Positions 1 through 11,701 are shown, counted from the first letter of the stretch. The stretch is DNA of 64,000 nt from Platerodrilus igneus (GCA_036346225.1 JARFIW010001340.1:739694-803693), one strand, 5' to 3'. Notes: generated by a model from the sequence alone, not told the origin. Program-made: numbers and translations.

Positions 1-840
1 GATAAATGTTGATAAAACAAAATGGATGTTGTTAACGAATGATAGAAGTTATCAAATGATAACAACAGAAAATAGGAATGTACAAATAGATGGGTTCGAT
101 ATTGAACTGGTAGAGAACATTAAATACCTTGGCGTAATAATCGACCGAAAATTAACTTTTAAAATGCATCTACAGATGGTTATAAATAAAGTAAGCAAAA
201 AGGTTGGATTTCTGAGAAGAATTAGTGCAAAACTATCAAGTTTTGCTTGAATAACCTTATATAGAGCAATAGTTTATCTACACCTAACATATTGCAGCAC
301 CATTTTATTTGTCTCAAACCAAGGTGATTTGGAAAGATTGCAAAAGATACAAAATCGTGCAATAAGATGTTTATTAAAATGTAGCAGATTTGCCAAAGTC
401 CGTAAAACGTTAGAATGCCTTAATTTTTTAAATGTTTAGGAACAAATGAAATATAATAGTATGGTTTTTATATATAAAATTATAAATGGTATGCTGCCTT
501 CGTACTTGGTTAGCAACTTAATTAAAGTGTCAAATATACATAACTACAGCACAAGACAAGTAGACAATTACTATATATACAAGAAGAATAAAACGATAAC
601 CACAAAAAATGTATTTCATTATGGCGTTAAGATATACAATACATTACCAAAATCAGTTACAAATCAGCCTTCTCAAAGAAAATTCAAGAGTAATTTAAAA
701 AAATATATTTTAAGTTGTAGAAATGAAAACTAATTATATTATTAACTGTATTTTAATAATTTGCTTTATAGTATAATATTTTGTTTTATACTTTAATAAC
801 CTATATTGAGTTATGCAATAAATCTACTTACTTACTTACT
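1..840 (+). mobile_element. 3' end of a non-LTR retrotransposon (LINE) with TTAC-repeat tail
   Basis: This is the end of a LINE on the + strand, entering from outside the window. The coding part (about 2-733) is the region C-terminal to the RT palm. After a short 3'UTR it ends at 819-840 in a run of ACTT/TTAC tetranucleotides. Such a simple-repeat tail marks the 3' terminus of several CR1/L2/Jockey-like clades. A polyadenylation-like AATAAA precedes the tail. The copy is dead because of internal stops. It lies in an intron upstream of the AP3B exons. The clade is inferred, not proven. Confidence 0.8.
26..733 (+). pseudogene. reverse transcriptase C-terminal domain, broken
   Basis: The first open segment (26-250) carries the motif around residues YLGVIID, typical of the RT region after the palm (motif E and thumb) of LINE polymerases. 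After a stop at 248-250 the same protein continues as sequence resembling the usual YRAIVYLHLTYCS and KIQNRAIRCLL segments. After another stop at about 437-439 comes a final open stretch (446-733) ending before the 3'UTR. At least two nonsense changes make it non-functional. The palm with the catalytic aspartates lies outside the window or is lost. Confidence 0.75.
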
Positions 841-1735
841 AAATAACTATAATTGAAACGCTTTCTGCACGCACGAACAACTGATAGCGTTTGCTCAACC
901 AATGAGAGCGCGTGGAATATTCGAGAAAGAACTTGATTCTATAAAACTATTGGAGCAAATAAAGGAGCGTCATTCTATAATCCACGTGCCGACTGTGCTA
1001 GTTTGAAAGAAGATATTCACGTAAATAGAGATTTTAGGGAAAGTAAATAATTTTAAAAGTTGAATTTAAACGTGAAGTGATATAAAACAGTAGAGTGCGT
1101 GTTACAATAAATATATATAGAATATGCATATGAATAGAAAATTTTATTAAATTAGGGCACCAAGTAATTAACTAAGTCGCTGGTAAAAACACTAAATCAC
1201 TGGATAATATTCTAAATTACGGAATAAACGACCTTAGGCTACTGAATAAACAACTCGAAGTTACTGGACAACAATCATGAATGATTCCTGGGCCAGGAAA
1301 CTCCAGCAAGAAAAAAAAATAGCAGAACTATAAGGTCAGAACTATTTATCCAATTTATAGCATGTTACATTTGTAATTTTAAATAATTTATGTATTTAGA
1401 AGTGAGCCTAAAATTTGCAGGTGATAAAATACAGTATGTATTAGGTCAACAAAAATTTGGTTACTATAGAATTATATTAAGAAGGGGACGTTTCTTTGAA
1501 CGTTCAGCGAAACTAATCGTGGTAAGATATATTTCTTTTTGCCGGCTTTATTAATTGCTTTTAAAGGTGTAAAATTTTATAATCTTCATAAGGAGCTAAT
1601 TCGATAGGAATATTTATTTTAATGTAAAAAGGAATGAACTCGAATATATAGGACACTCACATTGACCCTGAATTACAGATTTTACTGTAAAGTAAATAAT
1701 TGTTGACACGATATACTACACACGGTACAGTACAG
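841..1735. other. unclassified intronic sequence, possibly an old retroelement leader
   Basis: No convincing gene. At 1,277 a short open frame (about 18 codons) starts in a context of repeated 'ACTGGATAA/ACTGAATAAAC' phrases (1,150-1,270). These resemble the degenerate leader of an LTR element followed by a gag start, but nothing downstream confirms this. The rest is AT-rich without recognised structure. Confidence 0.3.
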
Positions 1736-2200
1736 TGTGTCCCAAATTGGATGTATTAAATGGGTAACTTAGTTGTTATTAAAGATACAATCAAACTGTG
1801 TGTGCAGTCATGCGCCAACTTTTTGAGATCAATTCAATGGTGAAATCACAAATGAGCGATCTTCTTTTGTTTTCGAGTTATAGCCAAAAATTGATATTTT
1901 TAACAATTCTATTAATTCGTATATCTCGTTTGTTTGCAAAAATATCCAAAAATACCGTGGAAGTCTTTTATACAGTTTTTTACATAGAATACAGTGGCAT
2001 ACGCAAATATTTAATATTTATAACACTTTTGAGGTTATAATATAAACTTGCATTTTTTAAATAAAAAGCACAATTGGTTACCGCTTTATTTAAAAGCTCC
2101 TTTTGACAGCTTTTCAAAAATATACAGTTTAATATAATTATATTTTCAAATGACCGATTTATTCCATGTTTTTGGTATAATAAAATAATTTATTATATCC
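1736..2200. mobile_element. possible solitary terminus of a Tc1/mariner-like (DUF4817-type) transposon
   Basis: The stretch starts with a GTGTCCCAAATTGG-type end and contains phrases such as 'tttcgagttatagccaaaaa'. These look like the long terminal repeats of the DUF4817 transposons seen intact at 7.3-11.7 kb and 18.5-20.3 kb. No matching inverted end was found nearby, so this would be a lone TIR remnant. Weak call based on style of sequence only. Confidence 0.3.
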
Positions 2201-2879
2201 GTAATAAATAGTTGGCGGCGAAACTAAAGGTAAACACAGAGAGCTCTTTCAAACAAAAGATATTGATGCGTGCTGCATCACCTGTTTGATAACGACATAT
2301 ATTATCTAAATTTAACTATTAACGAGCACAGGGACTCATTAAGGGCGTATGTGTCAAAGTAAACTAAAAAATTAATAAAACGGACGACGTTACAACTATT
2401 ATTATAGGTTGCTTGTAATTAATCAAACGGTGTTACAAACAACTGGTAACATTGGAAGTCTTTCTATCGCGAACTTAATTAAACATAGACGCAATCAATA
2501 ATTGGAAAACTAGAGGTTAATAAAGTAGAAATATGTGTATATAATGTTTTTCACAATTTCTGACGCCTTTATATTGTTGTTTTAATAAAAAGCATCTAAT
2601 TAATTGGAAGCATAAGACTAGAGTACTAACATGTAAGTATTATATCTAAAAAGTAATGAACAATAGTAGTTTGTATGGTAATATACAAAAGAAGCCGACT
2701 CATACCCGAAACACACGAGCACGCAAGAGTCGCTTCATCACGCCACAACGGCTTAAACGATACTCCCGATAGCACACGGCACGTCACTGCGCAGCGTATA
2801 TCCACAACAGATGAGGGTCGCGTGGTTTATCATAAAAGATATGTTACAGCTCTTATAGACTATCACTGGTGAAAGTTTA
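2201..2879. other. unclassified intronic sequence
   Basis: AT-rich with no recognised protein or RNA. The 65-codon open frame at 2,675-2,872 has no recognisable similarity and lies next to the F6-type LTR fragment, of which it may be the diverged distal part. Confidence 0.3.
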
Positions 2880-3702
2880 TATGGTCGGTAAAACAGTTAA
2901 CGAAATATTACACTTAGATGGTGGTACATTTATATGGCGATAGATGGTTCTTAAAAGCCTGTAATACAGTTACCAAAGTTCATAAGATACACCGCGCAAG
3001 CGCAATAAGGAAAGCGAATGACGCCTCTAGCGGAGGACAACGCGAACCCCTTTTACAGGTTTCACGTGGCCAACCACCATGACGTCATCATTGCCCAAAT
3101 TATTGCGTCATAACCGGAAATATAAAATTAAATAAACAATTACAAAGTTCACATTCGTGAACCATTTAAACACGGTATTACTCACCCCGGAAATCCGAAC
3201 TCGGCGGAGTTGAACCAAAGTTGGCCTCTATCAGGGTTCCATGTCGGAGGGATTAAAGATGGCTGTTTCTCCGGAGCGGCTAGCGGAGCATGTCCCTCAG
3301 GGTCGTCTCGGGTCCAGTAGCCGAAGGTTGTTGTAAATTTACCTACGCAGGGAATGACGGAAAAAAAGGTAGAAGGTACGACAAACAAAGATAATTAAGC
3401 AGGGAAACTACATAGGTAAGCTACGATACGTCACCACAAAACCTCCACTTAACTCCACTTCACTCGAAGATCCCCAGAAAACAGCCACGATTCCGAGCGT
3501 CACCAAAACTCGACCCCACTCTTTGTCTAGTATTGCCATACCCCTATAGGGATATGCACACTACGCAAACTCACTACTCTGACCTATCGGAAGCTCCGCC
3601 TAGTCTATTTAAAAATTCTCGCGTATTTGAAAATATGGCGGGAAACTTCCGTACAACAACTTAACCTAAATACAATGTTAAAGTGACTCTTGGCACGTAA
3701 CA
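2880..3702 (-). mobile_element. diverged LTR/leader of Gypsy-like family F6
   Basis: Read on the minus strand, this starts at 3,702 with TGTTACGTGCC, identical to the start of the F6 element at 61,764. It stays recognisably similar over about 700 bp, including 'GGTTAATTTT', 'CGGAAGTTTC', the CATTCCCTGC block, 'AGGCCAACTTT' followed by a GTGAGTAAT, and 'GACGTCAT'. It is more GC- and CpG-rich than its surroundings. Only the 5' part (promoter, leader) is certain. The LTR 3' end and any internal sequence are not identifiable to the left. Confidence 0.7.
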
Positions 3703-4163
3703 CAGCATTAAATTCTACTAATGTGATGATGAAATTACATGTATGCTATCATTTTTCTGTAGCTGAGCATTATGTTTCTCAATTGGAATACATCAGTTTA
3801 TTTTTTCTCATTTTTATTTGTTACGGTCTGTTTATTTACTATTACATGCTTATTACAGATTTTTGTAAAAAAAATACCATACTTATCATAGATTAAAACA
3901 AATTTATAAATTATTATCATTACTAATGTTATTGTTGGCACACATTTAATTATTTATTTTCAATATCTGCAAAAATTGTTGTGTGACAATTTTTGTATGA
4001 CTTTTGGAGTATCACTAGAAACATGTATAAATTATAATTTTAATATCAAAATGTAATTTATGGTGTGTCATTTCTAAGGATAATAGAGGCATGCATTATA
4101 CAATTTTTAAAATTTGATTTGAATTAATGGTTTTAACATGCATCGTTTGCTTTTAATTTTTAG
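3703..4163 (+). other. 3' part of an AP3B intron
   Basis: AT-rich intron sequence ending in a pyrimidine-rich acceptor, TTTTTAG, at 4,157-4,163. No TE recognised. The intron's 5' end and its upstream exon are outside the window or not recognisable. Confidence 0.6.
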
Positions 4164-4593
4164 GAAAGATAGTGAAGAGTCTTCTGCGAGTTCAGGGAGC
4201 TCTTCTGAAACTGATGAAAATTTTAAAGTTGTAATGAGAAAGCTTAAAACGCCAGAAGTACCGATAGTTGAAAATAACTCTAAAAAATCTATTTCAAATG
4301 TGGATTTGCTGCTAGACCTGGACTTGGGAGATTATAACCCTGCATTTGGTCAGTTTTTAAGTCCACTAAAAGAAGTTACTCCAATTCCATCCCCATCTAT
4401 TGAAATTGTACAGCCTAATGTATTGTTCTTAACACCGATAGATTTGCTTAATCGATTTACTGGAAATGGTTTAAGTATTACGTATCGTTATACTAGAGGT
4501 CAGCATTTATATTCCAGTAGTATGGTTAGTATCAGTTTGTCTTTTACCAATGCTGGTCCTGATGATATTACAAATATTCATTTAGGAAAAATG
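4164..4593 (+). CDS. AP3B1: AP-3 complex subunit beta, exon with hinge and start of C-terminal appendage
   Basis: AP-3 beta is the large beta chain of the AP-3 coat that sorts cargo from endosomes to lysosomes and pigment granules (ruby in flies). This exon begins after an acceptor at 4,162-4,163 and ends at a GTATGT donor at 4,594, after a complete codon. It encodes a serine/acid-rich hinge (around DSEESSASSGSSSETDE), then the start of the conserved AP3B C-terminal domain: LLNRFTGNGLSITYRY, HLYSSSMVSI and DDITNIHLGK. The entry phase (last base of a codon) implies an upstream exon. The family pattern of hinge followed by LLNR...GL...YR...LYS..MVS is what I recognise. The start codon of the gene is outside the window. 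Confidence 0.92.
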
Positions 4594-4642
4594 GTATGTA
4601 TAATACATCGGTATATTTTTATAATAAAATATTTTATTGCAG

Positions 4643-4781
4643 GGAACTACTAATGACTTAAACATTCATGCATTTGTACCTATTTCTACTTTAGGTTCAA
4701 ACTGCAGCTTAAGTGGTACATTAGGAATTGATTTTAAAGATTCAACAGCCTCTGCCGGTTTAGAAATTGTGTCTTCTAAAG
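4643..4781 (+). CDS. AP3B1: AP-3 complex subunit beta, appendage exon
   Basis: This exon follows a 49-bp intron (4,594-4,642) with a TTATTGCAG acceptor. Its 46 codons continue the AP3B C-terminal domain in frame, including ALGIDF-like residues (TLGIDFKDSTA), typical of the appendage of AP-3 beta. The donor is GGTAATAAG with GT at 4,782-4,783. It leaves one base (G) of a split codon, which fits exactly the phase of the exon at 55,448. The next intron is the 50.7-kb one. Confidence 0.92.
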
Positions 4782-4819
4782 GTAATAAGTTATTGTTTTT
4801 CATTTAGACATGCATGCGT

Positions 4820-4849
4820 ACATACACACACATACACACACACACACAG
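4820..4849. repeat. (CA)n microsatellite
   Basis: Alternating CA with a few TA interruptions shortly after the AP3B donor site. Intronic, with no TE link seen. Confidence 0.85.
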
Positions 4850-5093
4850 ATTTTTATTTTTTTTTGCAAAATGAATTTAAAAATCCAGTTGCATATTTAA
4901 AACAATGAAGTTTAGCATGGTACTTTGAAGGTGAAACATCATTCTAGAACTTTAAGAATATGTTGCAAAGCAAAAACCTATAACAGTTTAAAATTTAAAC
5001 TGCTACATCTGTTATTACAGATACGACAGGAAATTCATTTAAGAAAGTAGGAACAAACTCTTGAGTGGCCACCTGTAAGTCACTAATTTGAAG

Positions 5094-5107
5094 TATATAT
5101 ATATATT
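5094..5107. repeat. short (AT)n tract
   Basis: About seven AT units directly left of the F2-like solo LTR. It is the leftmost AT tract bounding the TE mass. Confidence 0.8.
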
Positions 5108-7240
5108 ACTCATATTTAGACCAGGGTAGAAAATTAAATAATCACATCAAATAATTTTAATCACCGTGTATAAGGAATTGTATTAAATAATACGCTTTAT
5201 TAAAACCTTGAAGCATAAATAAACTCGGTCGTTTCAGTAAAAATAAGAAATTTAAAGTATGTACAAGACGCTTTATATCAAAAGAAACAAACGGAAATTA
5301 CGTGCAAAGTTTATATTAATTAACCCTATTTTAAGTAACCGGTAGTAAAACAAAGTGTACATATAATAATTAATATTTAAGTTGTATTCGCTAAAAATGA
5401 AAAGGATAGAAATCAATTTTAATTGGAGTTAATTAAACCGTTAATAACATATAATACCTATAGAAACTTGTAAAAACCCAAGATTAAAATATCACGGAAT
5501 AAGGCTCTGAGAATTAATAGTATATTTGAACACCTGCGTAGTTTAAATGTCACATTCGGCGCAAAGTTTGCAGATAATTAATGTTTCAAAGAATCTTGGG
5601 GAAAACGTCGCATAATAGTTACGAGAATTGCTAAAGCTGGGTTATTTCACACTCCATGTGGACTAAAATAATCGATAATAAAGAATATCAATTTGCACCA
5701 ATACGAACAGGTTAGAGAAGGAAAGAGAAAATGCGTCAAGCAAAGACACATATTGTAAAAGGCGGGATTTAAACAACGTCACGAGGGTAACAATTGGTTG
5801 AAAATAGGATGCAAATATCAGAGGTAGAACAACAATTTCTGTACAAAATTAATTAGTTTTTCTCGGACATGCTTGCGTGCCGTGTGGAAATTTTCTGAGA
5901 TTTAAATGGGGCGAGTGAAAATTCGTAAAAACGACGTGCGAGCGACAGACTGGGAACATGGCATGAGAAATTCTTTAGAATTACCCGTTTTGGGGAACAG
6001 ACCGACAGACAGGCTTTTGCTATATATACCGAGATGAATATAAACAAGCTCTCTTAGACTTTTGACGATTCGATGCGTTAAAAGCTCGTACATACGCGAC
6101 TTGATTGAAGATGTTAAACCGTGCATTTTAGTTTGATTAAATAATTTAAAGTTTGCTCGTATATTTTAGTGATTCAAAATAGCTTGTTATTTACGTGCTA
6201 ACATGAATGTACTTCAGTGCACTTAGATACAAGGTAATAAAATTTAGTTTCACTGTACCAATTAGCAAAATTTACAACGACGAATGTATACACAAAAGTA
6301 GGCAGTTTTGGCGTATATTGGTGACAGACGCATGAATTTCTTTGCTATTTTTCGGGGGTGTTAATAATTAAATGGTTCAAATACGTGTCTGGATCCATGA
6401 AACAAGAGTCAGATAAACACAGATGAGTTCCGGAAAGGCCCAGAAACGACTTTGAAGGGATGGTGATGGAGAAAATTTTAAAAGCGTAGAGAATCAGAAG
6501 CCGTAAATATAATCCTGTTGAATGGTGTGATTAACTAAAGAAACGATACTTTGAAGCTACGAGGACAGTAACCTTCAGGTAAATTATGCTATTTTGTTTG
6601 ACATTTTGTGTGTATTGAATGACTTTATAATTGATTTACTTTAAATGGACATTAGTGAAATTATACTAACCATAAAAGTTTAATTTTAAGAGGAAATTTG
6701 CTTGTTTAAGTAAAAGGGTATTTTGTTTTGATGTTCGGGAATATGATGAAAATTTGGGTACGTCTTTGAGCTCAATTAGACGAACCTGGTTAATTAACGT
6801 AAAGGGGTGGTAGATGCTCCCTTTATACTCAGACTCCGGTCTGCTTATATTGTTATATTAATTAGTAGGCATCCAACAAAGACTTTAATTCTGGATGCAC
6901 ATTAAAATGATAATAAAGTTAATCTTGAAATTTTTTTGAAAACTGAATTTTATGCTGAAATTTAATTTGAGAATTTAATGTATTCTGAATATTGATGTAA
7001 ATAGAGTTAACGTTGATGTTTGTGGTAGGAATGTGTTGTTTAATTTTATGAATGAGGAGGTTTATAAAATTAGGTGAGCAGCCGAGGCGAAAAGAGGATC
7101 ACAGCCGTTTATGACGCCCAATCTGTGGGACTAGAATTTTTTTTTTGTTGAAAGGACCCAGCTCCCGCGAACAAAGGAGTATATCACAACATTCTTTGGC
7201 GCCCAATTCGTGAGGCTCGATTTTATACAGGGTAACACAG

Positions 7241-7242
<2 letters not shown>
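5108..7242 (+). mobile_element. solo LTR related to Gypsy family F2 (here LTR5)
   Basis: This 2.1-kb block lies between AT arrays. It is a diverged + strand relative of the F2 LTR (20,377-22,536, read in reverse). Shared blocks include the CACCGTGTATAAGGAA / CACCCTGTATAGAGGAA promoter-proximal motif near the start, the AGGCGGG..TTTAA.ACGTCAC stretch with ATTGGT, and the ATCGATAAT...GGTTAGA.AAGGAA block. It ends with GGTAACACAGCA, like F2 (TTACACAGCA). A TATA-like TATATATA lies near 6,020. The last 140 bp hold at least two PBS-like units (7,113 and 7,198). No internal coding region is present, so it is a solo LTR. Confidence 0.7.

Positions 7243-7287
<45 letters not shown>
7243..7287. repeat. 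(AT)n array
   Basis: 45 bp of AT separating the LTR5 end (CAGCA) from the left TIR of the DUF4817 transposon dimer. Confidence 0.95.
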
Positions 7288-7291
<4 letters not shown>

Positions 7292-7292
<1 letters not shown>

Positions 7293-7898
7293 TGTGTCCG
7301 AGATAAGGAGGGCCACTATGGGGATCTTGAAAACGGTATGAGATACAGGTTTGGTTAAATGGGAGAAAAGTTGTGTAATCAATGGCCTAAAAAAATGGCG
7401 TTTAGAAATCCCCAAAACAGTTTTTGGTTTTTGAGATATTTCGAGAAAATTGGATTTTCTTATTTTACATATTATTTTGTTCTGGCGTTAATATGGCACC
7501 TAGACCAAAACCGAAGGCACTTCTCCACGGCAACTTTTAATGTCCTTTAACATGGCATTGTCAGTTTTTTCACCTGACGTTTCGTCTTTGCGGAACTATC
7601 TTCAACTTTTTTTTTAAATACCGTTCTGGTGATTTGCTATCAGATTCTGAAATCCCTTTTTATGCCGAATTCAACGATGTATTACACTTTATGGTTTAAT
7701 TGCGTTTTCGTTTTTTTTTCAGCCTTAATCAAGAAAATTGCTATTATGGACCTGTAGTGCATAGTTTTTAATTTTAAAGAATAAACAATTAGCTATACCA
7801 ATTAATAGTTTAGTCATTTAGGTGTTTAGTAATAGTCTACTGGCTGAGTTTATGCACTAATTTAATAGAATAAACAACGAACAAATAAAATTAAATTA
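7292..7898 (+). repeat. left ~600-bp terminal inverted repeat
   Basis: Pairs with 11,057-11,662 over its full length by eye, with small differences. Both arms contain the AAACGTCAGGTG block and end near the AACAAATAAAATTAAATTA sequence flanking the transposase. Confidence 0.85.
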
Positions 7899-7929
7899 AC
7901 GAACTCGAACAAAACAACTAAATTTAGAG

Positions 7930-8948
7930 CATATGTTCGAAGAAACTTCCATTATTTTCCAAACATAAATAGCGCCTTCTAATTGTCGATTCTAAAACTC
8001 TAGTCAACATTTGTGGAGTATGCTTCCAGAATTAACCTCCTTATGTCTTGGTCTGTAGCAAAATTTTGCTGATAAACATTATTCTTAATGAACCCCCATA
8101 CAAAGAAATCAAACAGGGTTACATCGGGGAACGTGCTGGCCAGGGTGTTTCCGAATGCGTACTAATCACCTTCTCTGGAAATCTCATTGAAAGGTATTTT
8201 CGAACGACTCTGGAATTTTGTGCAGGTGCACCATCCTGCTGTATCCAACAGTTGTGAACTGTCACCAGAGGCAGTTATCGAGAGCATCCTCTAAATCGTT
8301 TTGCAGCAAATGTAGGTAACGCTCTGATGTTAAGTGACAGTGGTAAATAAACGATCCTACAATCGTTGTGCCGAATATCCCAGCCCACATATTAAAACCG
8401 AAACGGTGTTGATGCCTTGATGTTTTGTTTAAACGTGGATTGGTTTCAGACCAATAATGAACATTTTGTCTGTTGAAAATACCGTTATTCGTAATCATGC
8501 TTTCATCAAACCATATTATTTGATATGGAAAATTCACATCTTCCTGGCATTTTCTTGTGTACCATTCACAGAATAAGCGACGATGTTCTAAATCACCTGG
8601 TCTTAGTCCTTGACAAATTCTGTACGTATAGGGATGTAAATTTTGTTTTTGTAAAATACAATGTGCCGTTAATTTTGGTATACCAACGTTTTCTTCAATC
8701 CGCCGGACTGATGTTCCAGGATCCTTTGTGACGACTAACAAAACATTATGTACAGTTTCTTCATTGCTGGTCTTTTTCCGAGAAACTACAGGTTTCTTAA
8801 AACTACCATATGCTTTAAGGTTTGCCACTAATTTGCTAAAAGTCCTTTCGGGATATTTCTGCAAATACATACGCTCTGCAACAAAACAATTTCGGTTGGA
8901 CGAAATGAAGCATGCCACCATATCAAACTTTTCTTCGTTAGATAACAT
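7930..8948 (-). pseudogene. DUF4817/DDE transposase, copy 1, frameshifted
   Basis: The open part (8,948 to 8,262, 228 codons) starts with MLSNEEKFDMVACF and AERMYLQKYPERTF, the N-terminal DUF4817-type helix-turn-helix region. It continues to the first catalytic aspartate in IIWFDESMITNNGIF and the HYWSETNPR stretch, and stops at a TGA after DNCLW. Beyond a frame change the protein goes on with WIQQDGAP (second catalytic Asp) and WPARSP. After another frame change comes DVTLFDFFVWG (third Asp) and the tail to about 7,930. The family is an IS630-Tc1/mariner relative common in insects. Two frameshifts make it inactive. Confidence 0.85.
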
Positions 8949-9905
8949 AATTAACGGAACAAATTACTAATTACTTCACAATAAACTAAGCACCAAAAAC
9001 GAACGTTGCTGTCAATCCAAATACACCAATATCACATTCATTTGTTTTCCAAAGCAAGCTTTTAATTTTTTGGTCTTCTGTTAATTTAATTTTATTTGTT
9101 TGTTGATTATTCTATTAAATTAGTGCATAAACTTAGCCAGTAGACTATTACTAAATACCTTAATGACTAAACTATTAATTGGTATAGCTAATTGTTTATT
9201 CTTTAAAATTAAAAACTATGCAGTACAGGTCCGTAATAGGAATTTTCTTGATTAAGGCTGAAAAAAAAACGAAAACGCAATTAAACCATAAAGTGTAATA
9301 CATCGTTGAATTCGGCATAAAAAGGGATTTCAGAATCTGATAGCAAATCACCAGAACGGTATTTAAAAAAAAAGTTGAAGATAGTTTAGAAATCCCCAAA
9401 ACAGTTTTTGGTTTTTGAGATATTTCGAGAAAATTGGATTTTCTTATTTTACATATTATTTTGTTCTGGCGTTAATATGGCACCTAGACCAAAACCGAAG
9501 GCACTTCTCCACGGCAACTTTTAATGTCCTTTAACATGGCATTGTCAGTTTTTCACCTGACGTTTCGTCTTTGAACTATCTTCAACTTTTTTAAATACCG
9601 TTCTGGTGATTTGCTATCAGATTCTGAAATCCCTTTTTATGCCGAATTCAACGATGTATTACACTTTATGGTTTAATTGCGTTTTCGTTTTTTTTTCAGC
9701 CTTAATCAAGAAAATTGCTATTATGGACCTGTAGTGCATAGTTTTTAATTTTAAAGAATAAACAATTAGCTATACCAATTAATAGTTTAGTCATTTAGGT
9801 GTTTAGTAATAGTCTACTGGCTGAGTTTATGCACTAATTTAATAGAATAAACAACGAACAAATAAAATTAAATTAACGAACTCGAACAAAACAACTAAAT
9901 TTAGA

Positions 9906-10924
9906 GCATATGTTCGAAGAAACTTCCATTATTTTCCAAACATAAATAGCGCCTTCTAATTGTCGATTCTAAAACTCTAGTCAACATTTGTGGAGTATGC
10001 TTCCAGAATTAACCTCCTTAGGTCTTGGTCTGTAGCAAAATTTTGCTGATAAACATTATTCTTAATGAACCCCCATACAAAGAAATCAAACAGGGTTACA
10101 TCGGGAACGTGCTGGCCAGGGTGTTTCCGAATGCGTACTAATCACCTTCTCTGGAAATCTCATTGAAAGGTATTTTCGAACGACTCTGGAATTTTGTGCA
10201 GGTGCACCATCCTGCTGTATCCAACAGTTGTGAACTGTCACCAGAGGCAGTTATCGAGAGCATCCTCTAAATCGTTTTGCAGCAAATGTAGGTAACGCTC
10301 TGATGTTAAGTGACAGTGGTAAATAAACGATCCTACAATCGTTGTGCCGAATATCCCAGCCCACATATTAAAACCGAAACGGTGTTGATGCCTTGATGTT
10401 TTGTTTAAACGTGGATTGGTTTCAGACCAATAATGAACATTTTGTCTGTTGAAAATACCGTTATTCGTAATCATGCTTTCATCAAACCATATTATTTGAT
10501 ATGGAAAATTCACATCTTCCTGGCATTTTCTTGTGTACCATTCACAGAATAAGCGACGATGTTCTAAATCACCTGGTCTTAGTCCTTGACAAATTCTGTA
10601 CGTATAGGGATGTAAATTTTGTTTTTGTAAAATACAATGTGCCGTTAATTTTGGTATACCAACGTTTTGTTCAATCCGCCGGACTGATGTTCCAGGATCC
10701 TTTGTGACGACTAACAAAACATTATGTACAGTTTCTTCATTGCTGGTCTTTTTCCGAGAAACTACAGGTTTCTTAAAACTACCATATGCTTTAAGGTTTG
10801 CCACTAATTTGCTAAAAGTCCTTTCGGGATATTTCTGCAAATACATACGCTCTGCAACAAAACAATTTCGGTTGGACGAAATGAAGCATGCCACCATATC
10901 AAACTTTTCTTCGTTAGATAACAT
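9906..10924 (-). pseudogene. DUF4817/DDE transposase, copy 2, frameshifted
   Basis: Almost identical to copy 1. The clearest residue change is Glu to Gln in the RRIE(E/Q)NVG segment. The open frame is 10,924 to 10,238 with the same early stop after DNCLW. Copy 2 has one C fewer than copy 1 in the segment before the third Asp (10,100-10,110), so the frame history differs slightly. The shared TGA shows that the damage predates the dimerisation. Confidence 0.85.
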
Positions 10925-11056
10925 AATTAACGGAACAAATTACTAATTACTTCACAATAAACTAAGCACCAAAAACGAACGTTGCTGTCAATCCAAATAC
11001 ACCAATATCACATTCATTTGTTTTCCAAAGCAAGCTTTTAATTTTTTGGTCTTCTG

Positions 11057-11659
11057 TTAATTTAATTTTATTTGTTTGTTGATTATTCTATTAAATTAGT
11101 GCATAAACTTAGCCAGTAGACTATTACTAAACACCTTAATGACTAAACTATTAATTGGTATAGCTAATTGTTTATTCTTTAAAATTAAAAACTATGCAGT
11201 ACAGGTCCGTAATAGGAATTTTCTTGATTAAGACCGAAAAAAACGAAAACGCAATTAAACCATAAAGTGTAATACATCGTTGAATTCGGCATAAAAAGGA
11301 CTTTCAGAATCTGATACCAGATCACCAGGACGGTATTTAAAAAAAAAGTTGAACGTAGTTCCACAAAGACGAAACGTCAGGTGGAAAAACTGGCAATGCC
11401 ATGTTAAGGGACATTAAAAGTTGCTGTGGAGAAGTGCCTTCGGTTTTGGTCTAGGTGCCATATTAATGCCAAAACAAAATAATATGTAAAATAAGAAAAT
11501 CCAATTTTTTCGAAATATCTCAAAAACCAAAAACTGTTTTGGGGATTTCTAAACGCAATTTTTTTAGGTCTTTGATTACACAACTTTTCTCCTACTTAAC
11601 CAAATCTGTATCTCATACCGTTTTCAAGATCCCCATAGTGACCCTCCTTATCTCGGACA

Positions 11660-11662
<3 letters not shown>
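11057..11662 (-). repeat. right ~600-bp terminal inverted repeat
   Basis: Inverted partner of 7,292-7,898. It ends at GGACACACTATATA, where the next AT array starts. Confidence 0.85.

Positions 11663-11699
<37 letters not shown>
11663..11699. repeat. (AT)n array
   Basis: 37 bp between the right TIR of the DUF4817 dimer and LINE fragments. Confidence 0.95.

Positions 11700-11700
<1 letters not shown>

Positions 11701-11701
<1 letters not shown>

Larger units (their letters stand above)
7290..11663 (-). mobile_element. tandem dimer of a long-TIR DUF4817-type Tc1/mariner relative
   Basis: The outer ends (GTGTCCGAGATAAGGAGGG left, its inverted copy right) are about 600-bp terminal inverted repeats: 7,292-7,898 and 11,057-11,662. 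Inside are two nearly identical transposase bodies in the same direction, offset by 1,976 bp. Between them a truncated right TIR (about 9,075-9,385) is fused to a truncated left TIR (from about 9,386). AT arrays abut both outer ends, as expected for a TA-targeting element in an AT microsatellite. The transposases are frameshifted, so neither copy is autonomous. Confidence 0.85.

Noticed and set aside
3182..3388. A 68-residue minus-strand protein
   Set aside because: Lies in the F6-type LTR/leader. The frame is not conserved in the other copy.
7099..7415. Proteins with long Ile-Tyr runs (also at 22,975, 32,970, 20,161)
   Set aside because: They are translations of AT arrays joined to flanking non-coding sequence. 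Only the RT case in the LINE has independent support.
8525..8970. Plus-strand open frames opposite the transposases (also 10,501-10,946)
   Set aside because: Antisense shadows of the transposase coding strand with no domain.
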